Part shown: in pieces, positions 56,486-64,000 of the stretch
Numbering within the stretch: the stretch's first letter is position 1
How the letters are laid out: each line of letters starts with the position of its first letter
Source of the DNA: Acuticoccus yangtzensis
Lineage (GTDB): Bacteria > Pseudomonadota > Alphaproteobacteria > Rhizobiales > Amorphaceae
Reading direction: 5' to 3'
Assembly: GCF_001927245.1 (NCBI RefSeq)
Contig: NZ_MJUX01000001.1
Coordinates: forward strand, 930,001 to 994,000
Length of the DNA stretch: 64,000 nucleotides
Program-made: the position numbers and the translations under genes
Notes under the pieces: generated by a model
What the model saw: the letters and a program-made list of their open reading frames with translations, nothing else
Database searches by the model: none
Told to the model about the DNA's origin: nothing

Positions 56486-56592
56486 GGCGCACACGCGCCC
56501 GACGAAGAGCGCAGATGCGCCGAATGACAGGGCGCGGACGCGCCGAACGATAAGGCGCACAAGCGCCGCGAATGTTGAGGCGCAAAAGCGCC
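56486..56592 (+). repeat. Five regularly spaced GGCGC-N4-GCGCC mini-hairpins
   Basis: Hairpins at 56486-56499, 56509-56520 (4-bp stem), 56531-56544, 56554-56567 and 56579-56592, all with 4-nt loops (ACAC, AGAT, GGAC, ACAA, AAAA), separated by 9-11 nt spacers that resemble GAAYGANAA. They fill the gap between the permease and the next binding-protein gene, ending 14 nt before its ATG. Confidence 0.88.
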
Positions 56593-56606
56593 ATGGGGAG
56601 AGAGAC

Positions 56607-57620
56607 ATGAACGGGTTCAGCCGATCCATGATCGCGCTCGCCGCTGCCGTCGCGGCGGCCTTCAGTCTGTCCGCGGCCGGGGTCACGGCCGCCGCGGCGC
56701 AGAACCTGCCCGCCGTGCGCCTCGCCCTCCTGCAGTTCGGTACGGTGAACTGGGAGGCGAGCACCATCAAGGCGGAAGGCTTCGACACGGCCAACGGATT
56801 CACGCTGGAGATCGTGCCCTTCGCCAGCGGCAACGCCACACAGGTCGCGCTGTTGTCGGGTGACGTCGACATTTCCACCGGCGACTGGCTCTACGCCTCG
56901 CGCCAGCGGGCGATGGGCGAGCCGCTCGCCTTCGTGCCCTATTCCACCTCCATGGGCGGGCTGATGGCGCGGTGCGACGCCGGCTATTCGTCCATCGCCG
57001 ACCTCAAGGGCAAGACGATCGGCGTCGCGGGCGGTCCGCTCGACAAGAGCTGGCTGATGCTGCAGGGCCTCGCCGAAGGAGAGCACGGCTTCGACCTCAA
57101 GGCCGAGACGCGCCAGGTGTTCGGCGCGCCGCCGCTTCTGGCCGAGAAGCTGCGCCAGGGCGAGCTCGATGCGGCGCTGAACTACTGGCACTATAACGCG
57201 CGGCTGGAGACGGAGGATTATTGCGAGGTCGTCTCCGCGCAGGACGCGGCCGAGGCATTGGGGGCGACAGGCAAGCTGTCGGCCATCGGCTACCTCTTCA
57301 ACGAGACGTGGGCCGATGAGAACCCGGACCTCGCGGCGGGTTTCGTCGCCGCCTCCGCCGCCGCCAAGGCGCACCTCGCCACCGACGACGCCGCATGGGA
57401 CGCCCTGCGCGAGGACATGAAGGCGGAGAACGACGCCGTGTTCGCCGCGCTGAAGACCCATTGGCGCGAGGGAATCCCGGCCGCGGACGTCGCCCAGGAG
57501 GAGGCCGACACCGCTGCCGTCTACCTCTATCTCGCGAAGGCCGGGGGCGAGGATCTGGTCGGACCGGCCAAGGAGATGGCGCCCGGCACCTTCTGGCACG
57601 GCCTGAAGGCCGGGAACTAG
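56607..57620 (+). CDS. ABC substrate-binding protein, NMT1/SsuA-like
   Basis: A 337-residue type-2 periplasmic binding protein with signal peptide (cut near AAAAQN, residue 31). VRLALLQFGTVNWEASTIKA, ALLSGDVDISTGDW, LKGKTIGVAGGPLDKSW and GELDAALNYWHYNARLE follow the NMT1/SsuA pattern used for sulfonates, thiamine precursors and similar organics. GGGGAGAG precedes the ATG. The substrate cannot be read from the sequence. The stop is followed directly by the permease GTG. Confidence 0.9.
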   Translation: MNGFSRSMIALAAAVAAAFSLSAAGVTAAAAQNLPAVRLALLQFGTVNWEASTIKAEGFDTANGFTLEIVPFASGNATQVALLSGDVDISTGDWLYASRQRAMGEPLAFVPYSTSMGGLMARCDAGYSSIADLKGKTIGVAGGPLDKSWLMLQGLAEGEHGFDLKAETRQVFGAPPLLAEKLRQGELDAALNYWHYNARLETEDYCEVVSAQDAAEALGATGKLSAIGYLFNETWADENPDLAAGFVAASAAAKAHLATDDAAWDALREDMKAENDAVFAALKTHWREGIPAADVAQEEADTAAVYLYLAKAGGEDLVGPAKEMAPGTFWHGLKAGN

Positions 57621-58424
57621 GTGGCGGACACCTCTTCCCTCGCGCCGCCGCGCACGGCACCGCGCCGGATCGTCCCGGCGCGCACCCTCGCCGGGGCGCT
57701 GTCCGTCGCCGCCTTCTTCGCGGTGTGGATGCTCGGCACCTGGTGGATGGGGCCGCGCCTGTGCCCCAGCCCCGCCGCGGTCTTCGCGTTCATCGTGCGC
57801 GAGACGGCGTCCGGCGAACTTCCCGCCGAGCTCGGCATCACCCTGGCGCGGGTGGCGGCCGCCTTCGTCATCGCCATGACCATCGGCACGGCGGCGGGGC
57901 TCCTGATGGGCCGCTCGCGCCTTGCCAACACCATCGGCGAGCCGTGGCTGATCCTGCTCCTCAACGCGCCCGCCCTCATCGTCATCGTGCTCGCCTATAT
58001 CTGGATCGGGCTGACGGAGACGGCGGCGATCATGGCGGTGGCGATCAACAAGATCCCCAACGTGACCGTGACGATCCGCGAGGGGGCGCGGGCGATGGAC
58101 CCGCAGCTCACCGAGATGGCGCGCATCTACCGCTTCTCACGCCGGCAGATGCTGACCGAGGTGATGCTGCCGCAGTTGCAGCCCTATATCGCCGCCGCCG
58201 CGCGGTCCGGCATCGCGCTGATCTGGAAGATCGTTCTGGTGGTGGAGCTGCTCGGCCGGTCCAACGGCGTCGGCTTCCAGATCCACCTTTATTTCCAGCT
58301 TTTCGACGTGCGTGCGATCCTCGGCTACACGCTCGCCTTCGTGGCGGTGATGCTGGTGGTGGAGTTCGCCGTGCTGCAGCCGTGGGAGCGGCGGGCGAGC
58401 CGCTGGCGCGGAGGGGCGCGGTGA
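57621..58424 (+). CDS. ABC transporter permease (BPD type, SsuC-like)
   Basis: A 267-residue inner-membrane permease with about six hydrophobic segments. The EAA-type loop is REGARAMDPQLTEMARIYRF; LTEVMLPQLQPYIAAAARS follows. It begins with GTG immediately after the binding-protein stop codon. Partner of the flanking binding protein and ATPase. Confidence 0.92.
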   Translation: MADTSSLAPPRTAPRRIVPARTLAGALSVAAFFAVWMLGTWWMGPRLCPSPAAVFAFIVRETASGELPAELGITLARVAAAFVIAMTIGTAAGLLMGRSRLANTIGEPWLILLLNAPALIVIVLAYIWIGLTETAAIMAVAINKIPNVTVTIREGARAMDPQLTEMARIYRFSRRQMLTEVMLPQLQPYIAAAARSGIALIWKIVLVVELLGRSNGVGFQIHLYFQLFDVRAILGYTLAFVAVMLVVEFAVLQPWERRASRWRGGAR

Positions 58425-59161
58425 TGCTGGAGCGGGACGGCTACCGCGTCGACATCCGCACCAAGGCCCACCGCGGGGCGGACGGATCGCCGGTCCCGGT
58501 GATCGAAGGGCTCGCCTTCACGCTGCCGGAACGCGCCTTCACGTCGGTGATCGGCCCGTCCGGCTGCGGCAAGACCACCACCTTGCGCATCCTCACCGGC
58601 CTCGACACCGCCTATGACGGCGCCATCGACGCGCGCTTCGGCGACGCGCGGATCGCCGTCGCCTTCCAGGAGCCGCGCCTCTTGCCGTGGCGCACGGTGG
58701 CGCAGAATGTCGCGTTGGCGCTGCCGCCGGGGGCGGAGCGCGCGGCGCGGGTGGCCGAGGCTCTGGCGGACGTCGGCCTCGATGGGCTCGGCGAACGCTA
58801 TCCGTCGCAGTTGTCGCTGGGCCAGGCGCGGCGGGCCGCACTTGCGCGGGCCTTCGCGGTCAGGCCCGACATTTTGTTTCTGGACGAACCCTTCGTGTCG
58901 CTGGACGAATCCAGCGCGCAGCACCTTCGCCAGTTGTTGCTGAACCTCTGGGCGCGGTATCGTGTGACCATTCTCATGGTCACCCACAACGTGCGTGAGG
59001 CGGTCCAGCTTTCGGACCACATCATCCTCCTGAGCCAGCGGCCTGCAAGAGTGGTCGACGTGGTGGAAGTTACGCTCGCACGAAATGAGCGAGATGCTGA
59101 ATCTACAACCCGATTCTCCCAGGAACTGGCCGCGCTTTATCCGACCATAGTCGCGCTCTAA
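58424..59161 (+). CDS. ABC transporter ATP-binding protein (SsuB-like)
   Basis: A 245-residue ATPase. Walker A is GPSGCGKTTT, Q-loop VAFQEPRLLPWRTVAQNV, signature LSLGQARRAALARAF (LSLGQ for LSGGQ), Walker B LFLDEPFVSLDE, and switch His in VTHNVREAVQ. ATG 58424 overlaps the permease stop by one base; GTG 58421 is also possible. The end of the three-gene transporter operon; formate dehydrogenase genes follow after 96 nt. Confidence 0.93.
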   Translation: MLERDGYRVDIRTKAHRGADGSPVPVIEGLAFTLPERAFTSVIGPSGCGKTTTLRILTGLDTAYDGAIDARFGDARIAVAFQEPRLLPWRTVAQNVALALPPGAERAARVAEALADVGLDGLGERYPSQLSLGQARRAALARAFAVRPDILFLDEPFVSLDESSAQHLRQLLLNLWARYRVTILMVTHNVREAVQLSDHIILLSQRPARVVDVVEVTLARNERDAESTTRFSQELAALYPTIVAL

Positions 59162-59257
59162 CCTCGTCTCGCGCCCTTGTTTGGCCCCGACATTTCAACG
59201 ACAACGAGGGGCCGGGGGCTGGAGACTGGGACTTCAGGCCCCTTATAGTTAAGCTAA

Positions 59258-60973
59258 GTGGCGGACATGGATCTTCGTTCATCTGACCGACCGTCGGCGC
59301 GTGGCCCGCGTTCGGCGCCTCAGTCGCGTAATCCTGGCGCCCCCAAGGGCCGGCAGGTCGAGGAATCGACCGTCGACGACGTGCGCGCCATCCTGCGACC
59401 CATGCCCATCCGGCGCGACATGCTGATCGAAGCGCTGCACGTGGTGCAGGACCGCATCGGCTATATCCACGCCCGCCACATCGCCGCGCTCGCCGAGATC
59501 TTCCGCCTCGCCCAGGCCGAGGTTCACGCCGTGGCGAGCTTTTACCACCACTTCGACATCGTGAAGGAGGGGCAGATGCCGCCGGCCCCGCTCACGGTGC
59601 GCATCTGCGAGAGCCTGTCCTGCCACATGGCCGGGGCGGACGCGCTGGCCGCGGCGATGGAGGCGGCGACCGACCCCGGCAAGGTGCGCATCGTGAAGGT
59701 GCCGTGCATCGGCCGGTGCGATGCCGCCCCCGCCGCCCAGGTCGCCCGCCGCGCGATCGACAACGCCACCGTGGAAAGCTTGACCGAGGCGCTCGGCGGC
59801 CCCCGCACGCCGGACATCGCCGCCTACGAGACGCTGGACGCCTACCGCGCCGAGGGTGGTTACGGCACGCTCGCCAAGATCCTGTCGGGCGAGATCAGCG
59901 CCGACGACGCCATTCGAATCATGTCCGACGCGAAGCTACGCGGGCTCGGCGGTGCGGGCTTTCCGGCGGGCCGCAAATGGGGCTTCGTGCGCTCCTATCC
60001 CGGCCCCCGCCTGATGACCATCAACGGCGACGAGGGCGAGCCCGGCACCTTTAAAGACCGCCATTGGCTGGAGCGGCGCCCGCATCTGATGCTGGAAGGC
60101 GCGCTGATCGCCGCCAAGATCGTCGAGGCGGAGCGCATCTATCTCTACATGCGCGACGAATATCAGGGCGTGCTCGAGATCCTGAGGCGCGAGATCGCGG
60201 CGCTGGACCGCGCCGGCCTCACCCACGTGCCGATCGAGCTTCGCCGCGGCGCGGGCGCCTACATCTGCGGCGAAGAGTCGGCGATGATCGAGTCCATCGA
60301 GGGTAAGCGCGGCCTGCCCCGCCACCGCCCGCCCTACATCGCCGAGGTGGGCCTCTTCGGCCGCCCGACGCTGAACCACAACATCGAAACGCTGCTGTGG
60401 GTGCCGACCATCCTTCAGGACGGCGCCGAAGCCTTCGCCAAGATGGGCTGGGACGAGAAGCACGCCGGCATGCGCTCCTTCTCCGTCTCCGGCCGCGTGA
60501 AGGAGCCGGGGGTGAAGCTCGCCCCCGCGGGGATCCCGCTGATCCGCCTGATCGAGGATTATTGCGGCGGCATGGCCGAGGGGCACACCTTCAAGGCCTT
60601 CCTTCCGGGCGGCGCCTCGGGCGGCATCTTTCCCGCGTCCATGGCCGATCTCGCCATGGATTTCGGCACCTTCGAGCCCCACTCGGGCTTCATCGGCAGC
60701 CACGCCGTCGTCATTCTGTCGGACGCGGACTCCATCCACGACGCCGCGCTCAACACGATGCGCTTCTTCCGCCACGAGAGCTGCGGCCAGTGCACCCCCT
60801 GCCGCTCCGGCACCGACAAGATGGTGCGGCTGATGGAGCACGGCGACCTCGACCACGACCTTGCCGCCGACCTGATGACGGTGATGCGCGACAGCTCCAT
60901 ATGCGGTCTCGGCCAAGCGGCGTCCAACTGCGTCGCCCATCTCCTGCAGCACTTCCCGGAGGACGTGAAATGA
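59258..60973 (+). CDS. fdh1B: NAD-dependent formate dehydrogenase beta subunit (NuoE-NuoF fusion)
   Basis: A 571-residue diaphorase subunit carrying electrons from formate to NAD+. The NuoE-like part has a [2Fe-2S] set C117, C122, C150, C154. The NuoF-like part has the FMN/NADH region GLGGAGFPAGRKWGF and INGDEGEPGTFKDR, and the [4Fe-4S] set C509, C512, C515 (ESCGQCTPCRSGT) and C549. The fused form and length match FDH1 beta of Methylorubrum extorquens rather than the separate FdsG/FdsB. It probably starts at GTG 59258; ATG 59267 is an alternative. The stop overlaps the alpha-subunit start (ATGA). Confidence 0.94.
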   Translation: MADMDLRSSDRPSARGPRSAPQSRNPGAPKGRQVEESTVDDVRAILRPMPIRRDMLIEALHVVQDRIGYIHARHIAALAEIFRLAQAEVHAVASFYHHFDIVKEGQMPPAPLTVRICESLSCHMAGADALAAAMEAATDPGKVRIVKVPCIGRCDAAPAAQVARRAIDNATVESLTEALGGPRTPDIAAYETLDAYRAEGGYGTLAKILSGEISADDAIRIMSDAKLRGLGGAGFPAGRKWGFVRSYPGPRLMTINGDEGEPGTFKDRHWLERRPHLMLEGALIAAKIVEAERIYLYMRDEYQGVLEILRREIAALDRAGLTHVPIELRRGAGAYICGEESAMIESIEGKRGLPRHRPPYIAEVGLFGRPTLNHNIETLLWVPTILQDGAEAFAKMGWDEKHAGMRSFSVSGRVKEPGVKLAPAGIPLIRLIEDYCGGMAEGHTFKAFLPGGASGGIFPASMADLAMDFGTFEPHSGFIGSHAVVILSDADSIHDAALNTMRFFRHESCGQCTPCRSGTDKMVRLMEHGDLDHDLAADLMTVMRDSSICGLGQAASNCVAHLLQHFPEDVK

Positions 60974-63774
60974 ACGCGCCGACACCGGATCTTCGCACCG
61001 TCTCGTTCACTCTTGACGGGGAGAGCGTCGACGCGCTGCCGGGCGAATCCATCTGGGACGTCGCGCTGCGGCTCGGCAAGCGCATCCCCCACCTGTGCCA
61101 CCGTCCGGAGCCGGGCTATACGCCTGACGGCAACTGCCGCGCCTGCATGGTGGAGGTGGAGGGCGAGCGCACCCTCACCGCGTCGTGCGTGCGGCGCCCG
61201 TCCGAGGGGATGAAGGTCGCCACCACGGGGCCGCGCGTGGAGAAGAACCGCGCCCTGGTGTTCGAGCTCCTCGCCTCCGACATGCCCGCCCGCGAGGAGA
61301 GCCCCGACCCCGACGCCGCTTTCTGGCAGATGGCCGCGCTCACCGAGGTCGGCGACCAGAGGCGCTTTCCCTCCGCCCGCCCCGGCGCCGGACAGGCGAT
61401 CCCGGTGGAGAGCATCTTCCGCGACAATTCCCACCCGTCGATCGCGGTCAATCTCGACGCGTGCATCGCCTGCAATCTGTGCGAACGGGCGTGCGTGGAC
61501 GTCCAGTCCAACGACGTCATCGGCATGATGGCGCGCGGCATGGAGGCGCTTCCGGCGTTCGATTCGGCCGATCCCATGGGCCTCTCCACCTGCGTCGCGT
61601 GCGGCGAGTGCGTGCAGGCCTGCCCCACCGGCGCGCTGCGCGAACGCACGACGCTGGACGAGACCGCGACCCGCCGCGCCGTCGTCGCAGACCGCACCGT
61701 GGACAGCGTCTGCCCCTTCTGCGGCGTCGGCTGCCAGACGAAGATTTCGGTGAAGGACGACCGCATCATCAAGGTGGACGGGCGCGACGGACCCGCCAAC
61801 CACAACCGCCTCTGCGTCAAAGGGCGCTTCGGGTTCGACTATGTGCTGTCGCCCGAGCGGTTGACGAAGCCCCTCATCCGCCGGGACGACGCGCCCAAGT
61901 CCGCCGACGCGACGATGACTTTCGCCGACATCCCCTCGGTCTTCCGCGAGGCGACGTGGGAGGAGGCGCTGGAGCGCGCCGCATCCGGCTTCCGCGCGAT
62001 CATGGACACGCGCGGCGGCGCATCCCTGTGCGGTTTCGGCTCGGCCAAGGGCACCAACGAGGAGGCCTACCTCTTCCAGAAGCTCATCCGCCAGGGCTTC
62101 GGCACCAACAACGTCGACCACTGCACGCGCCTGTGCCACGCCTCGTCCGTCGCGGCGTTGATGGAAGGCGTCGGCTCCGGCGCGGTCTCGGCCCCCTTCA
62201 CCGCGGTGGAGGACGCGGACTGCATCATCGTCATCGGCGCGCGGCCGAACCAGAACCACCCCGTCGCCGCCTCCTTCTTCAAGGCCGCCGCCAAGCGGGG
62301 CGCAAAGCTCATCGTCATGGACCCGCGCCATCAGAACCTGATGCGCTATGCGTCCCACCCGGTGATCTTCAAGCCGGGGCGCGACGTGGCGCTGCTGAAC
62401 GCGATGCTGAACGTCATCGTCACCGAAGACCTCGTCGACCGGCAATATATTCAGGCCAACGTGGACGGTTACGAGGCGCTGGCCGAGAAGGTGCGCGAAT
62501 TCACCCCCGAGGCGATGGCCGAGATCTGCGGCGTCCCGGCCGAGACGATCCGCGACGTCGCCCGTACCTATGCGACGGCCGAGCGATCGATCATCTTCTG
62601 GGGCATGGGGATCAGCCAGCACGTCCATGGGACGGACAATTCGCGCGGTCTCATCGCGCTCGCCCTCATCACCGGCCATGTCGGCCGGCCGGGGACGGGG
62701 CTGCACCCCCTGCGCGGCCAGAACAACGTGCAGGGCGCGTCGGACGCCGGGCTCATCCCGATGCTCTATCCGGACTACAAGTCCGCCGAGGATCCCGACG
62801 TGCGCGCCCACTATGAGGACGCCTGGGGCCGCCCGCTGGACCCGGTGCGCGGCCTCACCGTGGTCGAGATCATGGACGCCATCGGCAACGGCGACATCAC
62901 CGGCATGTACGTGATGGGCGAGAATCCGGCCATGTCGGACCCCGACCAGCACCACGCCAGAGCCGCCCTCGCCGCTCTCGATCACCTCGTCGTGCAGGAC
63001 ATCTTCCTCACCGAGACGGCGTGGTTCGCGGACGTGATCTTCCCCGCCTCCGCCCAGGCCGAGAAGGTGGGCACCACCACCAACACCAACCGCCAGGTGC
63101 AGATGAACCGCGCCGCGATCGCGCCCCCCGGCGAGGCGCGGCAGGATTGGGAGCTCATCGTGTCGCTCGCCAACGGCGTCGGGCTCGACTGGCGCTATGG
63201 CGGGGTCGACGAGGTCTATGCCGAGATGGCGAGCCACATGCCCTCGCTGGACAACATCACCTGGGAGCGGATCGAGCGGGAGGACGCGGTCACCTACCCG
63301 TCCGCCGGGCCGGACGAACCGGGCGCCGACATCATCTTCCGCGAGGCCTTCCCCACCGCGACGGGCCGCGCCAAGGTGGTGCCGACCGAGCTCGTGCCGC
63401 CGGACGAGATGCCCGACGAGGAGTTCCCGTTGGTGCTGACCACGGGCCGTCTTCTGGAGCACTGGCACACCGGGGCGATGACCCGCCGCTCCGCCGCGCT
63501 GGAGGCGCAAGAGCCCGAGGCGATCGTGGCGATGCACCCGCGCGACATCGGCGAGAAGGGCCTGAAGGCGGGGCAGACGGTGCGGGTGGAGACGCGGCGC
63601 GGCGCCGTCAGCCTCACCCTGCGCGCCGACCGCGACGTGACGAAGGGGATGATCTTCATCCCCTTCTGCTTCACCGAGGCCCCTGCCAATTTCCTGACGA
63701 ACCCGAAGCTCGACCCGATCGGCAAGATCCCCGAGTTCAAGTTCTGCGCCGCCCGCGTCACCGCCACGCAGTAG
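60970..63774 (+). CDS. fdh1A: NAD-dependent formate dehydrogenase alpha subunit (Mo/W)
   Basis: A 934-residue catalytic subunit oxidising formate to CO2. The N-terminal [2Fe-2S] ferredoxin has C43, C56, C59, C73. Two [4Fe-4S] clusters are at C165/168/171/175 and C208/211/214/218. The molybdopterin-oxidoreductase cluster is C248/251/255/282. Cys389 in RLCHASSVAA is the metal ligand, in Cys rather than selenocysteine form. Guanine-dinucleotide-binding segments (GRPGTGLHPLRGQNNVQGAS) and a C-terminal dinucleotide-binding domain with TGRLLEHWHTGAMTRRS complete the enzyme. Length and gene order (beta then alpha) fit the tungsten-type FDH1; Mo or W cannot be told apart. Confidence 0.96.
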   Translation: MNAPTPDLRTVSFTLDGESVDALPGESIWDVALRLGKRIPHLCHRPEPGYTPDGNCRACMVEVEGERTLTASCVRRPSEGMKVATTGPRVEKNRALVFELLASDMPAREESPDPDAAFWQMAALTEVGDQRRFPSARPGAGQAIPVESIFRDNSHPSIAVNLDACIACNLCERACVDVQSNDVIGMMARGMEALPAFDSADPMGLSTCVACGECVQACPTGALRERTTLDETATRRAVVADRTVDSVCPFCGVGCQTKISVKDDRIIKVDGRDGPANHNRLCVKGRFGFDYVLSPERLTKPLIRRDDAPKSADATMTFADIPSVFREATWEEALERAASGFRAIMDTRGGASLCGFGSAKGTNEEAYLFQKLIRQGFGTNNVDHCTRLCHASSVAALMEGVGSGAVSAPFTAVEDADCIIVIGARPNQNHPVAASFFKAAAKRGAKLIVMDPRHQNLMRYASHPVIFKPGRDVALLNAMLNVIVTEDLVDRQYIQANVDGYEALAEKVREFTPEAMAEICGVPAETIRDVARTYATAERSIIFWGMGISQHVHGTDNSRGLIALALITGHVGRPGTGLHPLRGQNNVQGASDAGLIPMLYPDYKSAEDPDVRAHYEDAWGRPLDPVRGLTVVEIMDAIGNGDITGMYVMGENPAMSDPDQHHARAALAALDHLVVQDIFLTETAWFADVIFPASAQAEKVGTTTNTNRQVQMNRAAIAPPGEARQDWELIVSLANGVGLDWRYGGVDEVYAEMASHMPSLDNITWERIEREDAVTYPSAGPDEPGADIIFREAFPTATGRAKVVPTELVPPDEMPDEEFPLVLTTGRLLEHWHTGAMTRRSAALEAQEPEAIVAMHPRDIGEKGLKAGQTVRVETRRGAVSLTLRADRDVTKGMIFIPFCFTEAPANFLTNPKLDPIGKIPEFKFCAARVTATQ

Positions 63775-64000
63775 GCCGCGCCGCAGCGCGCAGTGGTCCG
63801 GACCGAGTCGGCCCGGCCGAAGCGCTCCAAGCGGAGCCGGACCGCGTAGCCGTTCGCAGCGGGTGGGGCCATGGGTCGCGCGGCACGCGGAACCGAGTGG
63901 CCCGATCGCATCAGGGGCCGCCAATTGTATGGTAATCGGGTCCGCTCGACCCGATTGCACCGGCAGGCCGCCGGTCGCCAGACAAACCGGACCGCCTGCC
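63775..64000. other. Non-coding tail of the window
   Basis: No supported gene in the last 226 bases. GC-rich, with short CCGG-type inverted repeats but no clear terminator after fdh1A. An fdhD or chaperone gene may follow outside. Confidence 0.5.

Noticed and set aside
60559-63960. 1133-codon open frame on the minus strand opposite the formate dehydrogenase alpha subunit
   Set aside because: The translation is low-complexity His/Gly/Asp/Val with no known fold, and the opposite strand has all cofactor motifs of FDH.

Overview
The window is high-GC, densely coded DNA from an alphaproteobacterium, most likely Hyphomicrobiales (Rhizobiales). The evidence is the block rpoZ-rsh-DUF2062-acpS-lepB-rnc-era-recO, an Lrp/ELM1/trxB/LsrB-type LysR block, an HAD phosphatase plus ATP12 chaperone next to pccB, a ClpS2-type ClpS, and a tRNA-His that lacks an encoded G-1 and has G1:U72 and A73, a trait known from alphaproteobacteria. 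No genus is claimed. No rRNA, CRISPR array, insertion sequence, integrase or phage gene was seen.

Layout. 1-1.9 kb: end of a sugar ABC operon led by a DeoR regulator. 2.1-6.1 kb: an Fsr-type drug exporter converging on MprF. 6.4-9.2 kb: tRNA-His, a phasin, and a PAS protein with an apparently dead kinase-like tail. 9.2-13.5 kb: Lrp regulator, ELM1-like protein, trxB, LysR regulator, DUF1624 membrane protein. 13.6-17.9 kb: two tiny secreted proteins, a very long UvrB, ClpS. 17.9-25.3 kb: the minus-strand housekeeping operon from rpoZ to recO. 25.4-26.7 kb: NYN nuclease and family-5 uracil-DNA glycosylase. 26.8-30.5 kb: a capsule-export set (Wza-like, KpsE-like, KpsT-like) with no permease and a degenerate ATPase. 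30.7-37.4 kb: HAD, ATP12, pccB, lrgAB (opposite strand), pccA, acyP. 37.4-38.1 kb: a non-coding stretch with a 17-bp tandem repeat. 38.1-50.5 kb: orphan pyruvate dehydrogenase E2, a glycosyltransferase, an SDR, an L,D-transpeptidase with a betaine-type binding protein, a radical SAM plus DUF4130-UdgX pair, a DUF2865 protein and gltX.

The most interesting part is 50.6-63.8 kb, which looks like a C1/alcohol-metabolism island. A 587-bp divergent control region separates a minus-strand operon (substrate-binding protein, YVTN beta-propeller, two small exported proteins) from a plus-strand operon (small protein, ABC ATPase, PedC-like permease). This gene set matches the PQQ-dependent-alcohol-oxidation-associated ABC system, whose Pseudomonas (PedA1A2BC) and Methylorubrum (lut) relatives are linked to lanthanide uptake. 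It is followed by five evenly spaced mini-hairpins, a second (NMT1/SsuA-like) ABC transporter, and a two-gene NAD-linked Mo/W formate dehydrogenase of the Methylorubrum FDH1 type. The methanol or alcohol dehydrogenase itself is not in the window.

With GC-rich third positions, very long open frames occur opposite almost every gene. These were treated as shadows. Starts were chosen from ribosome binding sites, overlaps (many ATGA/GTGA junctions) and family N-termini. All functional calls rest on recognised motifs read by eye; no database search was run.
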